NCBI GenBank assembly: GCA_011109175.1
Contig: RDEW01000013.1
Coordinates: 227,476 to 291,475 of the forward strand
Length of the DNA: 64,000 nt
Direction of reading: 5' to 3'
Source: Dicyema japonicum
Lineage: Eukaryota; Dicyemida; Rhombozoa; Dicyemidae
Shown: piece after piece, positions 47,626-58,055 of the stretch
How positions within the stretch are numbered: position 1 is the first letter of the stretch
Layout: each line of letters begins with the position of its first letter
Position numbers and translations under genes: made by a program
The notes under the pieces: model-generated
Database searches by the model: none
What the model saw: the letters and a program-made list of their open reading frames with translations, nothing else
What the model was told of the DNA's origin: nothing

Positions 47626-50600
47626 TTATTAAAGCACTTTCACGAAAGCCATAATGATTATAGCCCCGCATGTGCAACACTCAAAGAAACAATATTTATA
47701 GTTAGTCTTTTCCATCTTCCTCTGTCGAATGCGAGTGATCTCAATTCGTCCAGGTCGTCTCCCGTCTTTAGATTTTTTCTCACACGATTTAAGTCTTTGT
47801 TTAGGGCTGTCGGAAGTGTCGATCTAGGTCGTCCGCGGAAGGGTTTTTCGCATCTGTCAAAGTAATCTTCCATCGCTTTGTTAGCGGGTGCGTCCGGGTT
47901 CATTCTTAGTACATGCCCAAATAGCCTCCACCGGGCATCTATCACATCCTTGCTGATGTAAGAACACATACACTTGTTGTAGATACCAGTGGTTGATATT
48001 CTACGTGGCCACTCCATTCCGAGTAAGCTTCTTAGTTGCCTTCTATGGAACGAATCCAGTTTCAATAGTTCGTTGAAGGAACTTCCCCATGTCCCAGCGT
48101 TATACAGTAGGATCGGTTTCACAAACGCGTTGTAAAGCCTGCATCTGATGTCAATTCCAAGTCCTTTGGCCCTTAGCCATCCTTTCTTCAGTTTAGCCAT
48201 TGCCGCATTTGCCAGTGTTTTCCTCCTCAGTACATCTTCAGCGTCTCCTAGTAGAGAGCCGAGCTTATTAGTACGTCTCCATCTTTCTTGAGTAATATCG
48301 TCTTCTCTTTTGATTTCCGTAATTTCAGTTTTGTTAACATTTACGCTGAGAAACCATTTCTCAAGCTCCGCAGGTGCATTTTCTAGCAGGTGTTGGAGTG
48401 CGGTCACATCCCGTGATACAAAATCCACATCATCCGCATAAGATGTCTCTTCTATGTCTCCTATATAGCATTTACGGAGGTCGCGGAGTGCAGATTCAAG
48501 GTATATGGTGAATCACCCTGGGGTGTCCCAATCGTTGTTTTGAAACTGCGGGAAGTTGCTCCTTCTGTCCTCACAGATAGTCTTGTGTTCGCAAGTAGTA
48601 GTCTGATTATCCTAACCGACGATTCATCCAATATTTGCTCAAGCACATTCATCAGTTTCTGTCTGTTTATTGAGTCGAAAGCTCTGGAGAGATCTATTCC
48701 CAACACGGTTGTTGCGCTCTTGAATCTTTGGTGCGTTGCGCAGCGCCATCTGTGGCTCCATACAATGTCTGCCGTAGACCTCCCTTCTCGGAACCCACTT
48801 TGACTTGCTGGTAGGTATAGATTCGCCATACCCTTTATCCGGCTTAGTGCAATGTTTGCCAGCACCTTGCGTATCGAATTCAGAAGTATTATCGGGCGGA
48901 GATTTTCTACTGGTCCTTTTGATTTGTTCGGTTTTTGTATGGGTATTAATAATCCATTTCCAAGTCCTAGATCGGTATTAGTTTCAAAGACGGCATTTAG
49001 GGTTTTTGCAATTGTGTCGCTAAGTTTTTTTGGCTCATATTTTAGGAGCTCAGGGCTTATGTTGTCCGGCCCAGCACTCTTGTTGTTCTTCAGTTTATTT
49101 ATCGCTAATTCCACCTCTTCCACTGTGATTGGGATTTTTAGCGCCTTTGCTTTTCCTTGGAAAGGTGGAAAGTCATTATTTTCTTTATTCAACAGTGTTT
49201 CGAAGTGTCGTGCAATCAATTCTGCTTTTTTTTCGGGTTACCCACGAATTTTCCATCTTTGTCTTTGATGTGAAGGATGTTTTGTCCTTTCTTTGTCCGC
49301 AGCAGCCGCAAAGCCGCATACATCCTTGAATTGTCTTTTAGACATTCCACATCTTTTAATAGGGATGTAATAATTTTGTTTTCTGTTCATCTTTTTGATT
49401 TTCCACTTTAGTTCCCTTTGTTGGATATTAAGCTCTTTTTTTTACTCTCGTCTGACGTGTTTGCCGCTTTTAGTCGTAGCTCTCTGCAATGCTTTGCCAT
49501 ATTTGGCACGTTCGGGTGGTGATCCAATTTTAGGGCGTGATGATTTCGGACTCCAAGGCATATTTTGGCCGACTTGGAGATTGCCTGTTTTGTTTGATCC
49601 CACAGAGTTCGTACTGATGATTCCGGTGCGGTTTTCACCATAAGAGTCTCGATTTGTTCGTGATATTTAGCTCTACAAGTTGGCTCTAACCACAATTTTT
49701 CTGTCTGAAAGTATATATTGGGTCTTTGTCTCGCCTTCTTCGCGTTTTCAATGTATTTTTTCCCAGTCAGGTGCTTTTTTACACAAAGTTTTGCAATGAC
49801 GATCCTGTGGTCGCTGTCGGTTGTTGTTCCCTGGTAGGAACGTGCATCATTTATCAGGTGTTTATCAGACTTTCGGCAGATAATGTAGTCGATTTGATTA
49901 TATATATTCACGGTCTCTCCGACAGAGTTTTTTCTTTGTCCGTGCCACGTCGTCTTGTGGCAAGCTGAGTGCGTAAAGGCCGTGTTGCACAGGAAAAGGC
50001 TATTTGCCTCGCAGAAGTTTACCAGAGAGGCTCCAGATGCATTTCTCCTTCCGCGCCCGTGTCTTCCAATAGAGGATTCTTCGGGCCCCATTCGCATTCC
50101 GGCCTTTGCATTCATATCTCCCGCAACAAAGACAAGAGACGAGGAAGCATTGTTAGAGTATGTGCTTGATAGTTCTGAGTAGAATTCCTCGAGTTCACTG
50201 GGGTTCTTGATTACTCGTCCACAGTGTGGTGCATAGACATTTATGACGGTTAGTAGACTCTTGGACGGGCATAGTTCATTTAGTTTGACTTGTAGGACAC
50301 ATATTCGGTCGTTGACTCTCCAATAGCGATGTAATTTTTTGAGGTAATCCACGTGTAGGGCAAATCCCATGCCGTAGTGCTTGCATTCAGTTGGGAAGAG
50401 AATCAGTCGGTAGTTGTTCCATGTCTCATCGCGTCCATTTTCGATTTTCGTCTCTTGTAGGCAGCCAATAGATATTTTGTATTTCTCGAGATCGTCACAA
50501 AGTACTTTCCTTGTCCAATCTTTCGATATTCCACGTACGTTGAACGTCATTAGCCTGAGTTCTCGATTGTATGATGAGTGTTTTTCAGACATTTTTCTTA

Positions 50601-50642
50601 ACCGTTGTACAGAGAAGAAACGAGGCACGTCACCACCTCACC
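47626..50642 (-). mobile_element. LINE family A, near-complete, with 17-bp target-site duplication
   Basis: Flanked by AAAGTCAATTAATATTA at 47,609-47,625 and 50,643-50,659. One long ORF starts at 50,628, only about 15 nt from the 5' end. APE endonuclease: RLMTFNVRGISKDW, CLQETKIENG, TVINVYAPH, VFVAGDMNAKAG, NQIDYIICR, DSDHRIVIAK. RT (48,461-49,219): KSAGPDNISPELLKY, LRPIILLNSIRKVLANIALS, SGFREGRST, GIDLSRAFDSINRQ, GTPQGDS, then SYADDVDFVSRD near 48,430. C-terminus: LYNAFVKPILLYNAGTWG, GRPRSTLPTALNKDLNRV. The tail after TTTCGTGAAAGTGCTTTAATAATAAT is short. Frame breaks near 49,230-49,400 and 48,430-48,490 make it inactive as read, yet it is one of the youngest elements here. Confidence 0.93.
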
Positions 50643-50673
50643 AAAGTCAATTAATATTAACTATAACATTACT

Positions 50674-50993
50674 GGCGGTGGTTAGTTGTTGGGCTAAAGT
50701 GACTTATGTTACGGGTTCGATTCTCGCTGCTGTTCACCTGGTGGAAGGTTCCACGCATCTACGATGCCAAAAAGGTTTGACGAGTGACGCCGTCATCAGT
50801 GGATACTCACTGCGGAACTGGATTGTCTAGAAAGGACCCACACACAAGAAAAAGAAAAAAAGAAGTGAAGATCTTGGTTCTACGATTAGTTAAAATTAAC
50901 TGTTCTTTACTTAAAGTGTGTGTCCTGCCTATGCGGAGCTATAGATATTATTGCTCTCGTGAAAAGGCTATTATTATTTTTATTATTATTTAT
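50674..50993 (+). mobile_element. Complete tRNA-derived SINE with perfect 12-bp target-site duplication
   Basis: Flanked by TATAACATTACT at 50,662-50,673 and 50,994-51,005. It begins with a tRNA-like head (50,674-50,731): a 7-bp acceptor stem GGCGGTG/CGCTGCT with wobble pairs, D arm TTAG-TTGTTGGG-CTAA and T arm CGGG-TTCGATT. The A box is TGGTTAGTTGTTGG and the B box GGTTCGATTCT, one base from the Pol III consensus. The anticodon arm is shortened. A body of about 200 bp follows (ACGAGTGACGCCGTCATCAG, GGAACTGGATTGTCTAG, TAGTTAAAATTAACTGTTCT). The last 50 bp (ATGCGGAGCTATAGATATTA, CTCTCGTGAAAAGGCTATTA) match the LINE A 3' end. It has an (ATT)n tail. Confidence 0.92.
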
Positions 50994-51005
50994 TATAACA
51001 TTACT

Positions 51006-51372
51006 ATAGTTATTATGGAGACGATAATTTTTTCATAGGGGCGATATAAAAAAGTTTGAGAAAAACAGGTCTTGACGATTGATATGAAAATATTTACATA
51101 CACATTTTTGATGATGTGAGTGGCAAAACATAATAAAAATTTTATAATCATGTCTATTTTAAGAAATTAAAATGAACTAATAACTGATCGAAGGTTATCA
51201 TACATAAAAAGTAAAATGACAAAACGTTAAATAATTGATGATAGATTATTAAACAATAAGAAACAAGATTTTTAGATATTTTGAAAAATAAAATTAAAAT
51301 TGGTTATTTTTAAAATAATAAAATAAAAATAATATTAGAATTTATAGTAAAATGTAATTATTTGAACTATTA
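51006..51372. other. AT-rich upstream region of the lectin-like gene
   Basis: Very AT-rich, no ORF. It presumably holds the promoter of the downstream gene. Confidence 0.4.
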
Positions 51373-52442
51373 ATGTTCGATCTTCTAGCATTAATTATTA
51401 CTGGTTGTTTTAGTTTTTATTATAGTATCTTGTCGATGCCCTGAATACTTTAGTAACCCTTCAGGAGATTTGGAAATTAATGGAACATGCTATTCTGTTA
51501 AAAGAAAATTTACACAATTATAGTGAATCTATCACCAGTGCCAAGATAAAGGAGGGTTGCTTGTAATTTTCGATTTTTATTTGAGGCAATAATAAACAAT
51601 AAACATAGTTTTGGGATCCATCAGAGAATTATTAACAAAATTAAATTCAACTAAAAGAAATTATTATGTAGTAAAAAGAATGGGAAATACCATGGGCAGT
51701 AAACATTATTGCCATTGCATTACAAAAATTGCATCAAATTGGAGAATAACTCGATGTTCTTGTGAAGGAGAACATATTCCAGGTGGATTTATCTGCGAAT
51801 ACAGTTATTTCATATTTGAATATATAGGATTGCCACTTACACCTGCAACCCAACTTGGTTTACAGGATCGACAAACTCATCGAATTTTATACAACACCTA
51901 ATACGGTAACTAAGTCAGAGGAAGCTAATTCAAATAAATTAATCTACAACGCTTGATTTGAGAATTGGTGAAACACTTACAGCGAATATAGAATCTTCAA
52001 ACTCAACTGAATCACTTCCAACAACAAGAAAGACAAATACAGTGGAATTATCAAAGATAATACAAAATTCAACAAAAAATCTATCGAAATCAATTTCAGC
52101 TCGTCAATTCTCATTAAACATAGAGACTGATATGATTGGGGGAGATTTAAAAACACACAGTTCTTTTGAGTCAGAGAAGTTCGCTTCGAACTCTTCGAAT
52201 GACTCGCAAAACACTCAAGCTAGAGTTATGATTGGTTGTTATCAAATATTAATTTCCAGGTTTAATTACAGGTATCAGTTTGGGCGTATTGCTTACAACA
52301 TTCTTCTTCATGTTGTATTTTTGCCTAATAATTTAGAATACGTAAACGACAAAAACGTTCAGATGAAAAAGACGAAATCATAAAAATCAGAAAAAAGCTA
52401 GATAGCAGAAAAAGCTCAATTTATTACATGCATGATCTTTAA
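51373..52442 (+). CDS. C-type lectin-like type I membrane protein
   Basis: The signal peptide MFDLLALIIT is cut by a 22-nt intron, then VSCRCPEYFSNPSGDLEING and CYSVKRKF open a C-type lectin fold. CQDKGGLLVIF and NYYVVKRMGNTMGS follow, then ITKIASNWRITRCSC and GGFICEY close it, giving the usual WxxxxC...C...ICE ending. Next comes a Ser/Thr/Asn-rich stalk (IESSNSTESLPTTRKTNTVE, IIQNSTKN) with N-glycosylation sites. After another 25-nt intron a transmembrane helix (GLITGISLGVLLTTFFFMLY) precedes a basic tail (RIRKRQKRSDEKDEI). Frame breaks occur near 51,530 and 52,340. It probably acts at the cell surface in recognition or adhesion. No orthologue could be named. Confidence 0.68.
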
Positions 52443-53087
52443 TTTTCTCTATTTTCTTTAATCATTTAATTTTCCACATTTCATAGTCATTTATTGCTTT
52501 ACTACTTTCTTTTTAACTTTACCTGAGAAGATTATAACTAGAGATTCTGTCAAAAAATATATAAAACAATAAAAAATTCTAAAAATAAACTCCGCCTAAC
52601 ATATTTTAGATTTTTGTCGATTATTTCCATTCACATAACGCACATTGAGAAATAATGAATTTGAGTCAATTAAGCTTTATACCAAATATATGCTTAACAA
52701 TCGAGACTGTCTATACAAAAAGTACAATATTCCTCATATCTATTTTATAAACTCAAAATCTGAGTGTATATTTGTGTGTTTGTTGTTAATTTTGTTCTTT
52801 TATACGAATAAAGTCTACATAGCTTAATGATGGGTAAAAGTCCGTGTCTTCCTTCGTCTCTTGAAGACTAAGAGACATCGAATACTCGAATTTATAATAA
52901 AGTAAAAAATCGAGAAAGTGAGAATACACCCTCCATCCATATTGATCTTAAAGTAAGTGCTCAAGGAAATGTTGCTGTGGACGTTTAATCGATCCATATG
53001 ATTGCCATCCTGTTTGAGCAAGGTTTGTTTCTCCTGACTCGAAAACGCACTTTCCTCTGCTAACTACCAGTGTATTTTGGAAGAGAG
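52443..53087. other. Intergenic region
   Basis: AT-rich with small ORFs lacking features. One at 52,645-52,827 ends in a hydrophobic run (CIFVCLLLILFFY) but no gene structure could be built around it. Confidence 0.35.
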
Positions 53088-53098
53088 AGAAACATCAT

Positions 53099-55934
53099 TA
53101 TTATTATTACCCCCAGGATCACTTGGTCAAAAAGAAAAAAATAAAAGTTCTCATCTAAGTGATCCCAGACCGACAAAGGTGAGGACGAGTCCGGCGGGGT
53201 CGAGAATCCTGAACAGCTCTTCTCTTCGGACATGGCATCGGCTCAAATGATTGTAGATAATTCGATAGTATTTGGAATAGAGGGCAGCTCGGTAGAACAG
53301 CCTCCTTTAATAGTTTCCGTTGTAGTTCGATTAAAAAATTTTCAATAGGTTGGATTGTGATCTGGTCCAATTAACTTTATTGCAGTCTCCTCGATTGCAG
53401 ATAACTTCAATGTGGAAGATCGTGACATTTGCATTGCCCATGAAGGACTTGCATACGTCATCGTTGGTCGGATAAATTGTTTGTAAATCGTGGCAAGGAT
53501 CCCAGTTTGATCTCTAAGTGTTTTTGAAAGCACTTTAAAAATTCTCATTTTTTTCAGAGCAGAAGTTACTCTGTTTTCGACATGCCGGATAAAGGTGAGT
53601 ACCTGATCAAAGGTTACTCCCAGAATCTTCGGTGTTTTGTTAATAGAGATAGCTTCGTTATTCATAAAGACTATTGGTTCGATACAGAGCTGTCTTTTGT
53701 AGGTGGTAAACAGTGTGACAAAGGACTTTGCTGCTGATGTGTCGAGTCTCCGCTTCAAAAACCATAGTTCCAGCTTGTCGAGCATTTGTTACTGAGTCGC
53801 TGATTGAAAGCTTCTGTTCTTGGAGGCAAGAATGATATCGTCTGCATAGGAGAGGATTAGACAGTTTTCATTACAGGTTTGTGGCATGTCGTTTATGTAG
53901 AGATTGAAGAGTGGGGTGATAGTGGGAGCCTTGAGGGACTCCATTTGGGAAATAGCGAGATCTTGATTTGATGTTGTTGCAGCACTTGTGCTCGTCTTCC
54001 ATTTAGGAAGTTTCCAAGCCAAAGTTTCAGGTTCGGATGGATGTTGGTTTCATATATTTTCTTTGTTAGAGTTTCCTAGGGACTGAGTCGAACGCTTTTG
54101 TGATGTCCACGGATATAAGTACTGTCCTCTGATGGGGTTTGGGGAGTTAAATCCTTCCGCAATGAATTGTGTGAGGGTTGTAAGGTGTGTTGTCGTCGAA
54201 TGGTTGTCCCGGAATCCGTGCTGGGTCGGAGGTATTGAGATTGAGTCTTGTATTTTTTCCAAAACAAGCCTTTCAAGGATCCTTGAGACCGGACTTAGAA
54301 TAGATATTGGGCGATAGGAAGATGGTTCATCTATTGGTTTGTTGGGTTTTCGGATAGGTCTGATTAGAGACTTCTTCCATATTTCAGGGATTGTATTTGT
54401 GTTAATGGATAGGTTGAATATATAGGCTAATAGTTCCAGGGCTCGATGGCCTAGGTGCTTCAGTTCACATGTGGTTATGTTGTCTGGTCCTTTGGCCTCT
54501 GAGTTGTTGGCCTTAGATATGGCTCTGCGAACATCCTGACTAGTAAATAGGATCCAGTCATCGGAGCGTTTCGGTTCAATCTTTTTCAGGAATACTTGGT
54601 GTTCTTTTGAAAACTTCCTGTAGGATATAGATGTGTAATATTTTATCAGAGTGTCTGGTTTTATGTAGACTTCGACTTTTCTCTCTGGGGAGGTCTTTTG
54701 ATGTTTTTGATCCACTTCCACACTCTTTGCATTGGGGGTTTTTGTAGAGAGCTTTCGATAGTCTCGTCCATCTATTTGCATTTTCTGTCTTTATGTTGTT
54801 GTCGATCTCTCTGTTCAATTCTCGTATTTTCCTGATGTTCTCTTCTGTTGGCGATTTTACCATCTTTAGATTATTTCGTTCTCGATCTGATGTTTCGTCG
54901 TTGTGTTAAGACGCTTTGATAACGTTGGTTGTCTGCCCATAGGAATTTACTTTTTTTCGCATCGTTTATAATGGAGTTGAACCATTTCACTAATTATTTG
55001 CCGGAGGGAAAAGTGAGTAAATTTAAAATTCCAATACAGTTATCGACGTATTCCTTGAATCCTTTCCAATTCGCAAGGCTGTAGTTAGTTATGTTGGGTA
55101 TTGTCCTTTTATCCGTGACCTTGCTTTTTTGACCTCCAAAAATATAGGGTTGTGGTCACTCCTGGTGTCATACTTCACTGACCAGTCAATAAGTGGGGCC
55201 AAGGACGGTGATGACAATGAGATGTCGATAGAAGAAGGTTTATCATTACGTCGAGTAGGTGTTCTTGTATGAGATGCAGGATCGTTGAGTATACATAGGC
55301 TGTGGAGGTCCTCAATTATCATCTTCCCTCTTTTGTCGTAGGTTTGTCCTGTCAGCCACAGTGGGTGCTTCGCATTGAAGTCACCACAGATAATCACATC
55401 CTTTAGTGACGCGAGAGGAGTGAGTCTGGGGCACTGGACGAGCAGGAACTCAGTGGTGGGAGATATGCGTTGACAATTGTTATTGATAGTCTTGGGAATC
55501 GTATTTTGGTAACCAAAAGTTCGAGATTTCCATATCCTTTAAGCATAGTGTAAGCACTGTTAGTTAAGTCCTCAAACAGAATTCCGTTGCGGATAACTGT
55601 AAGAAGACCCCCACCAAGTTTGCCAATTCTGTCACGGCGAATTATTGTGAATCCCGGAAATACTTGTGTTGAATTCTTTGGAGAAAATTTAAACTCTTTA
55701 ATTAGCAACAGATCAATGTGATTTTCTTTCACAATTGTCCCAAGTTCGAGTATCTTGTTCTTGATTCCATTTATGTTTAGTTGAACTATTCTGGCTGGTC
55801 CAGGGTTTGATTCAACGTCTCCGCAGTGGCGCAGGCCTTCCTTATTGGTCCAACCGTGAAGATAGGGGAAAATGTGGTTCTTTTTTTCAAATGCCACCAC
55901 GTCGTCGGCGAGCCATATGACATTTTTTTTCGAA
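53099..55934 (-). mobile_element. LINE family B, near-complete, with 11-bp target-site duplication and 2A-like motif
   Basis: Flanked by AGAAACATCAT at 53,088-53,098 and 55,935-55,945. The N-terminal segment carries CGDVESNPGP at 55,796-55,825, a 2A-type ribosome-skipping signature, directly followed by the APE endonuclease (ARIVQLNINGIKNKILELG, GDFNAKHPLWLTGQ, WSVKYDTRSDHNPI). RT: NNSEAKGPDNITTCELK, IPEIWKKSLIRPIRKPNKP, SYRPISILSPVSRILERLVL, TQHGFRDNHSTTTHL, LFNLYINDMPQ, LSYADDIILAS. C-terminus: TPKILGVTFDQVLTFIRHV, IYKQFIRPTMTYASPSWA. It ends GIT-stop and a TAATAATAAT tail. Three or four frame breaks; otherwise well conserved. Confidence 0.93.
55796..55822 (-). other. 2A-like ribosome-skipping motif in LINE B
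   Basis: GDVESNPGP matches the D-V/I-E-x-N-P-G-P core at every position. By established knowledge of such motifs, translation would skip the G-P bond and release about 48 N-terminal residues from the endonuclease-RT protein. It sits at the junction between a short N-terminal extension and the endonuclease. Confidence 0.88.
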
Positions 55935-56189
55935 AGAAACATCATAAAAAGTTATGTTTAATATTAATAGAGGATGGGATCTGCTAATGGCCTTCCCGTG
56001 GTAATAGTTAATATCATGGTTATTATTGGCTTAACAATATGACTTAATCATTTACGTGGACGATAGCTATTTCATGAGCTATTGAAACTATCGCTGATCC
56101 TGTAGGTTCCATGGAATGTTGTTATACCTTTACGGTTAGAAATAATGTCTTCACGTGAGTCACCTAGTTTTGAAGGAAACAGCATACAA

Positions 56190-56235
56190 ATGTAGGCCTT
56201 CCTTATTTGTCCACCCGTGAAGATAATTTAATTTT
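56190..56235 (-). repeat. LINE B 5'-region fragment
   Basis: GTAGGCCTTCCTTATTTGTC then CACCCGTGAAGATA repeats 55,829-55,863 of the adjacent LINE B. It directly abuts the inverted EF-hand segment. Confidence 0.6.
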
Positions 56236-56309
56236 TTTTAATTTATTTTTAGAATGGAAAACCTAAATCAAAATAAATTAGTATAGATTTTAGGGCGTCA
56301 TTATCAAAA

Positions 56310-57216
56310 ATGATTTTTAAAGTTGTTATTCCTTGTCCAATAATCAGTTGTAATACTAATGAAACTGTAAATTCATATTTGCAATATTATAGGAAAGTGA
56401 TGAAATGATGAATATGAGATTTCTTCTTGGAGAATTTAATGTAACGGATGAAAGCTCAGTTTTGAAGAGAATAGAGTGAATATTAATCAGCATTTAGATA
56501 TTTAATGGTAAATGTAGACAAAGATTCAGATGATAAACTCAATCGACAAGAAATTGCCGATTGGGTTAGGGAATTGTATAAGAACGAAACAGAATCCGAA
56601 TTAGAGGAAGAATACAAAAGCATGAAACCAACTGAACAAGGAATTAGTTCGGAAAATTTTCATAATTACCGAGGTAATATAGGTCATGGAATTTTTTAGA
56701 CGGAGAAATAAATTCTTCAGTTGAATTCAAATTGCTTGATCAAAATTCTGATGGTTTTCTCAGCAAAGATGAATTCAGAGTTCTCATAAATCCAAGGGAA
56801 AATAGAAAACTCATAGAATTATATGTTCAGGTTATTTTGATCTTCATTTTAGAGCTTTTTCAAATTGGGCACTGATGGAAGGCTAACCCTGGAAGAATAT
56901 AAGGGTAACTAAGCAAATGCATTAATCTAGACAAACTCGACAAGTTTTCTGAAAACAAAGATGTCGATGTTATTGACAAAAACAACGACAACTATGTTGA
57001 TGTGGATGAATTGACCGAATATTATTATCATAATTCACAGGATTTTGATGATCAGGCTTCTCAAATTTTAAAATCCATCGACACAAACAATGTTTTAATA
57101 TTTTATGATTAAAGGACGGTCAGATTGATATCTCAGAATTGAATGCAAAAAGCAGTGAATTCTTAGAAACGTCGAAAAGGCAATCTGAGGATATCTCAGA
57201 CTACGAAGAGCTCTAA
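56310..57216 (+). pseudogene. EF-hand (CREC-type) pseudogene, copy 4
   Basis: Inverted twin of copy 3. It shares the frameshift at GHGIF and the two-codon loss in EF-hand 3. It additionally has one extra T and one missing C in the signal-peptide exon, which together restore the frame but change MILKLLFLVPIIS to MIFKVVIPCPIIS. It ends SDYEEL. It keeps EF-hand loops DKDSDDKLNRQE, DQNSDGFLSKDE and DKNNDNYVDVDE. Confidence 0.82.
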
Positions 57217-57359
57217 CCATTAATTTTCTCTAATCCGGGATTTTTCCTCTTTAATAATTTGGAAATCTTTGAATTTCTAATTAGAATTACATTACACGTA
57301 GACAAATTGTTATTTCGATGTAGAATAAGGAAACAAATAATTAGAGACTTTGGGCTAAT

Positions 57360-57485
57360 AATAATTATAGCTACGCACGTGTATGACATGCTTAAAGAAC
57401 AGTTATGTTAAATAATTATAGAAAGGGCCAAGACATGTTTTAACTTGTTTTTTCTTTTATTTGCCTCTGATTTCCTATACACAGC
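57360..57485 (-). mobile_element. Divergent tRNA-SINE body (inverted-repeat copy)
   Basis: Counterpart of the SINE fragment at 40,985-41,110, carried along by the segmental duplication. Confidence 0.6.
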
Positions 57486-57869
57486 AGGGTATACTTAGTA
57501 CAGCGGCAATAGTCAAGCATGAAGCACCATATATGCTAACATTCAGTGATATGAATATCAGAGAATGTTAACAGTACTTATAGGCCGCAGTACCTAGACT
57601 GGGTTAAAAGTTGAGAGGGCTACTAAGGGAAACTGTAACCACCTAGTTGGCGTGGTTCTTTCTAACCTAGCAGTTATTTTTGGTTTTTAATTTAAATTGA
57701 TGACCATTTTACACCAGGTATTGACTAGTCGACTACATGGCCACTCGTCAACCAGATTCCACTCTAAGTGATGAGTCCTTCTTGTATGAACTTGACCAAT
57801 TACACTGGCGAAGATTACCATTATGAAAATTCTTTCAACTAAGAATGAAGTTTGTGTTCAACGGTTGGA

Positions 57870-58055
57870 CGTGTGATGAAAATGGAAGAGGGGTTAACTT
57901 ACTTTTCCTTCTTTTTTTTGAAGTGTAAGCCTGTAATTTACTATCGGAGGATAGATTTGGTCGGTATTAGCAGATGTTCTCTCTTCTTTATTTAATTAGG
58001 TTTTACTTTTGTGCCGGAATGACCAAATATTTTAAACCTGGAGGTAATAAATAAA
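57870..58055 (-). repeat. Dispersed repeat R, copy 3 (inverted)
   Basis: The reverse complement reads ATTTATTACCTCCAGG, GGCACAAAAGTAAA, GACCAAATCTATCCTCCGAT and CCTCTTCCATTTTCATCACA, in the order of copies 1 and 2. Confidence 0.75.

Larger units (their letters stand above)
56240..57570 (+). repeat. 1.33-kb inverted segmental duplication, right arm
   Basis: Reverse complement of 40,884-42,210. The arms are about 14 kb apart and enclose LINE A, LINE B, the SINE and the lectin-like gene. Confidence 0.9.

Noticed and set aside
50674-50731. Functional tRNA gene
   Set aside because: A and B boxes are present but the anticodon arm is shortened, the head is only 58 nt, and it is followed by a SINE body within exact target-site duplications.
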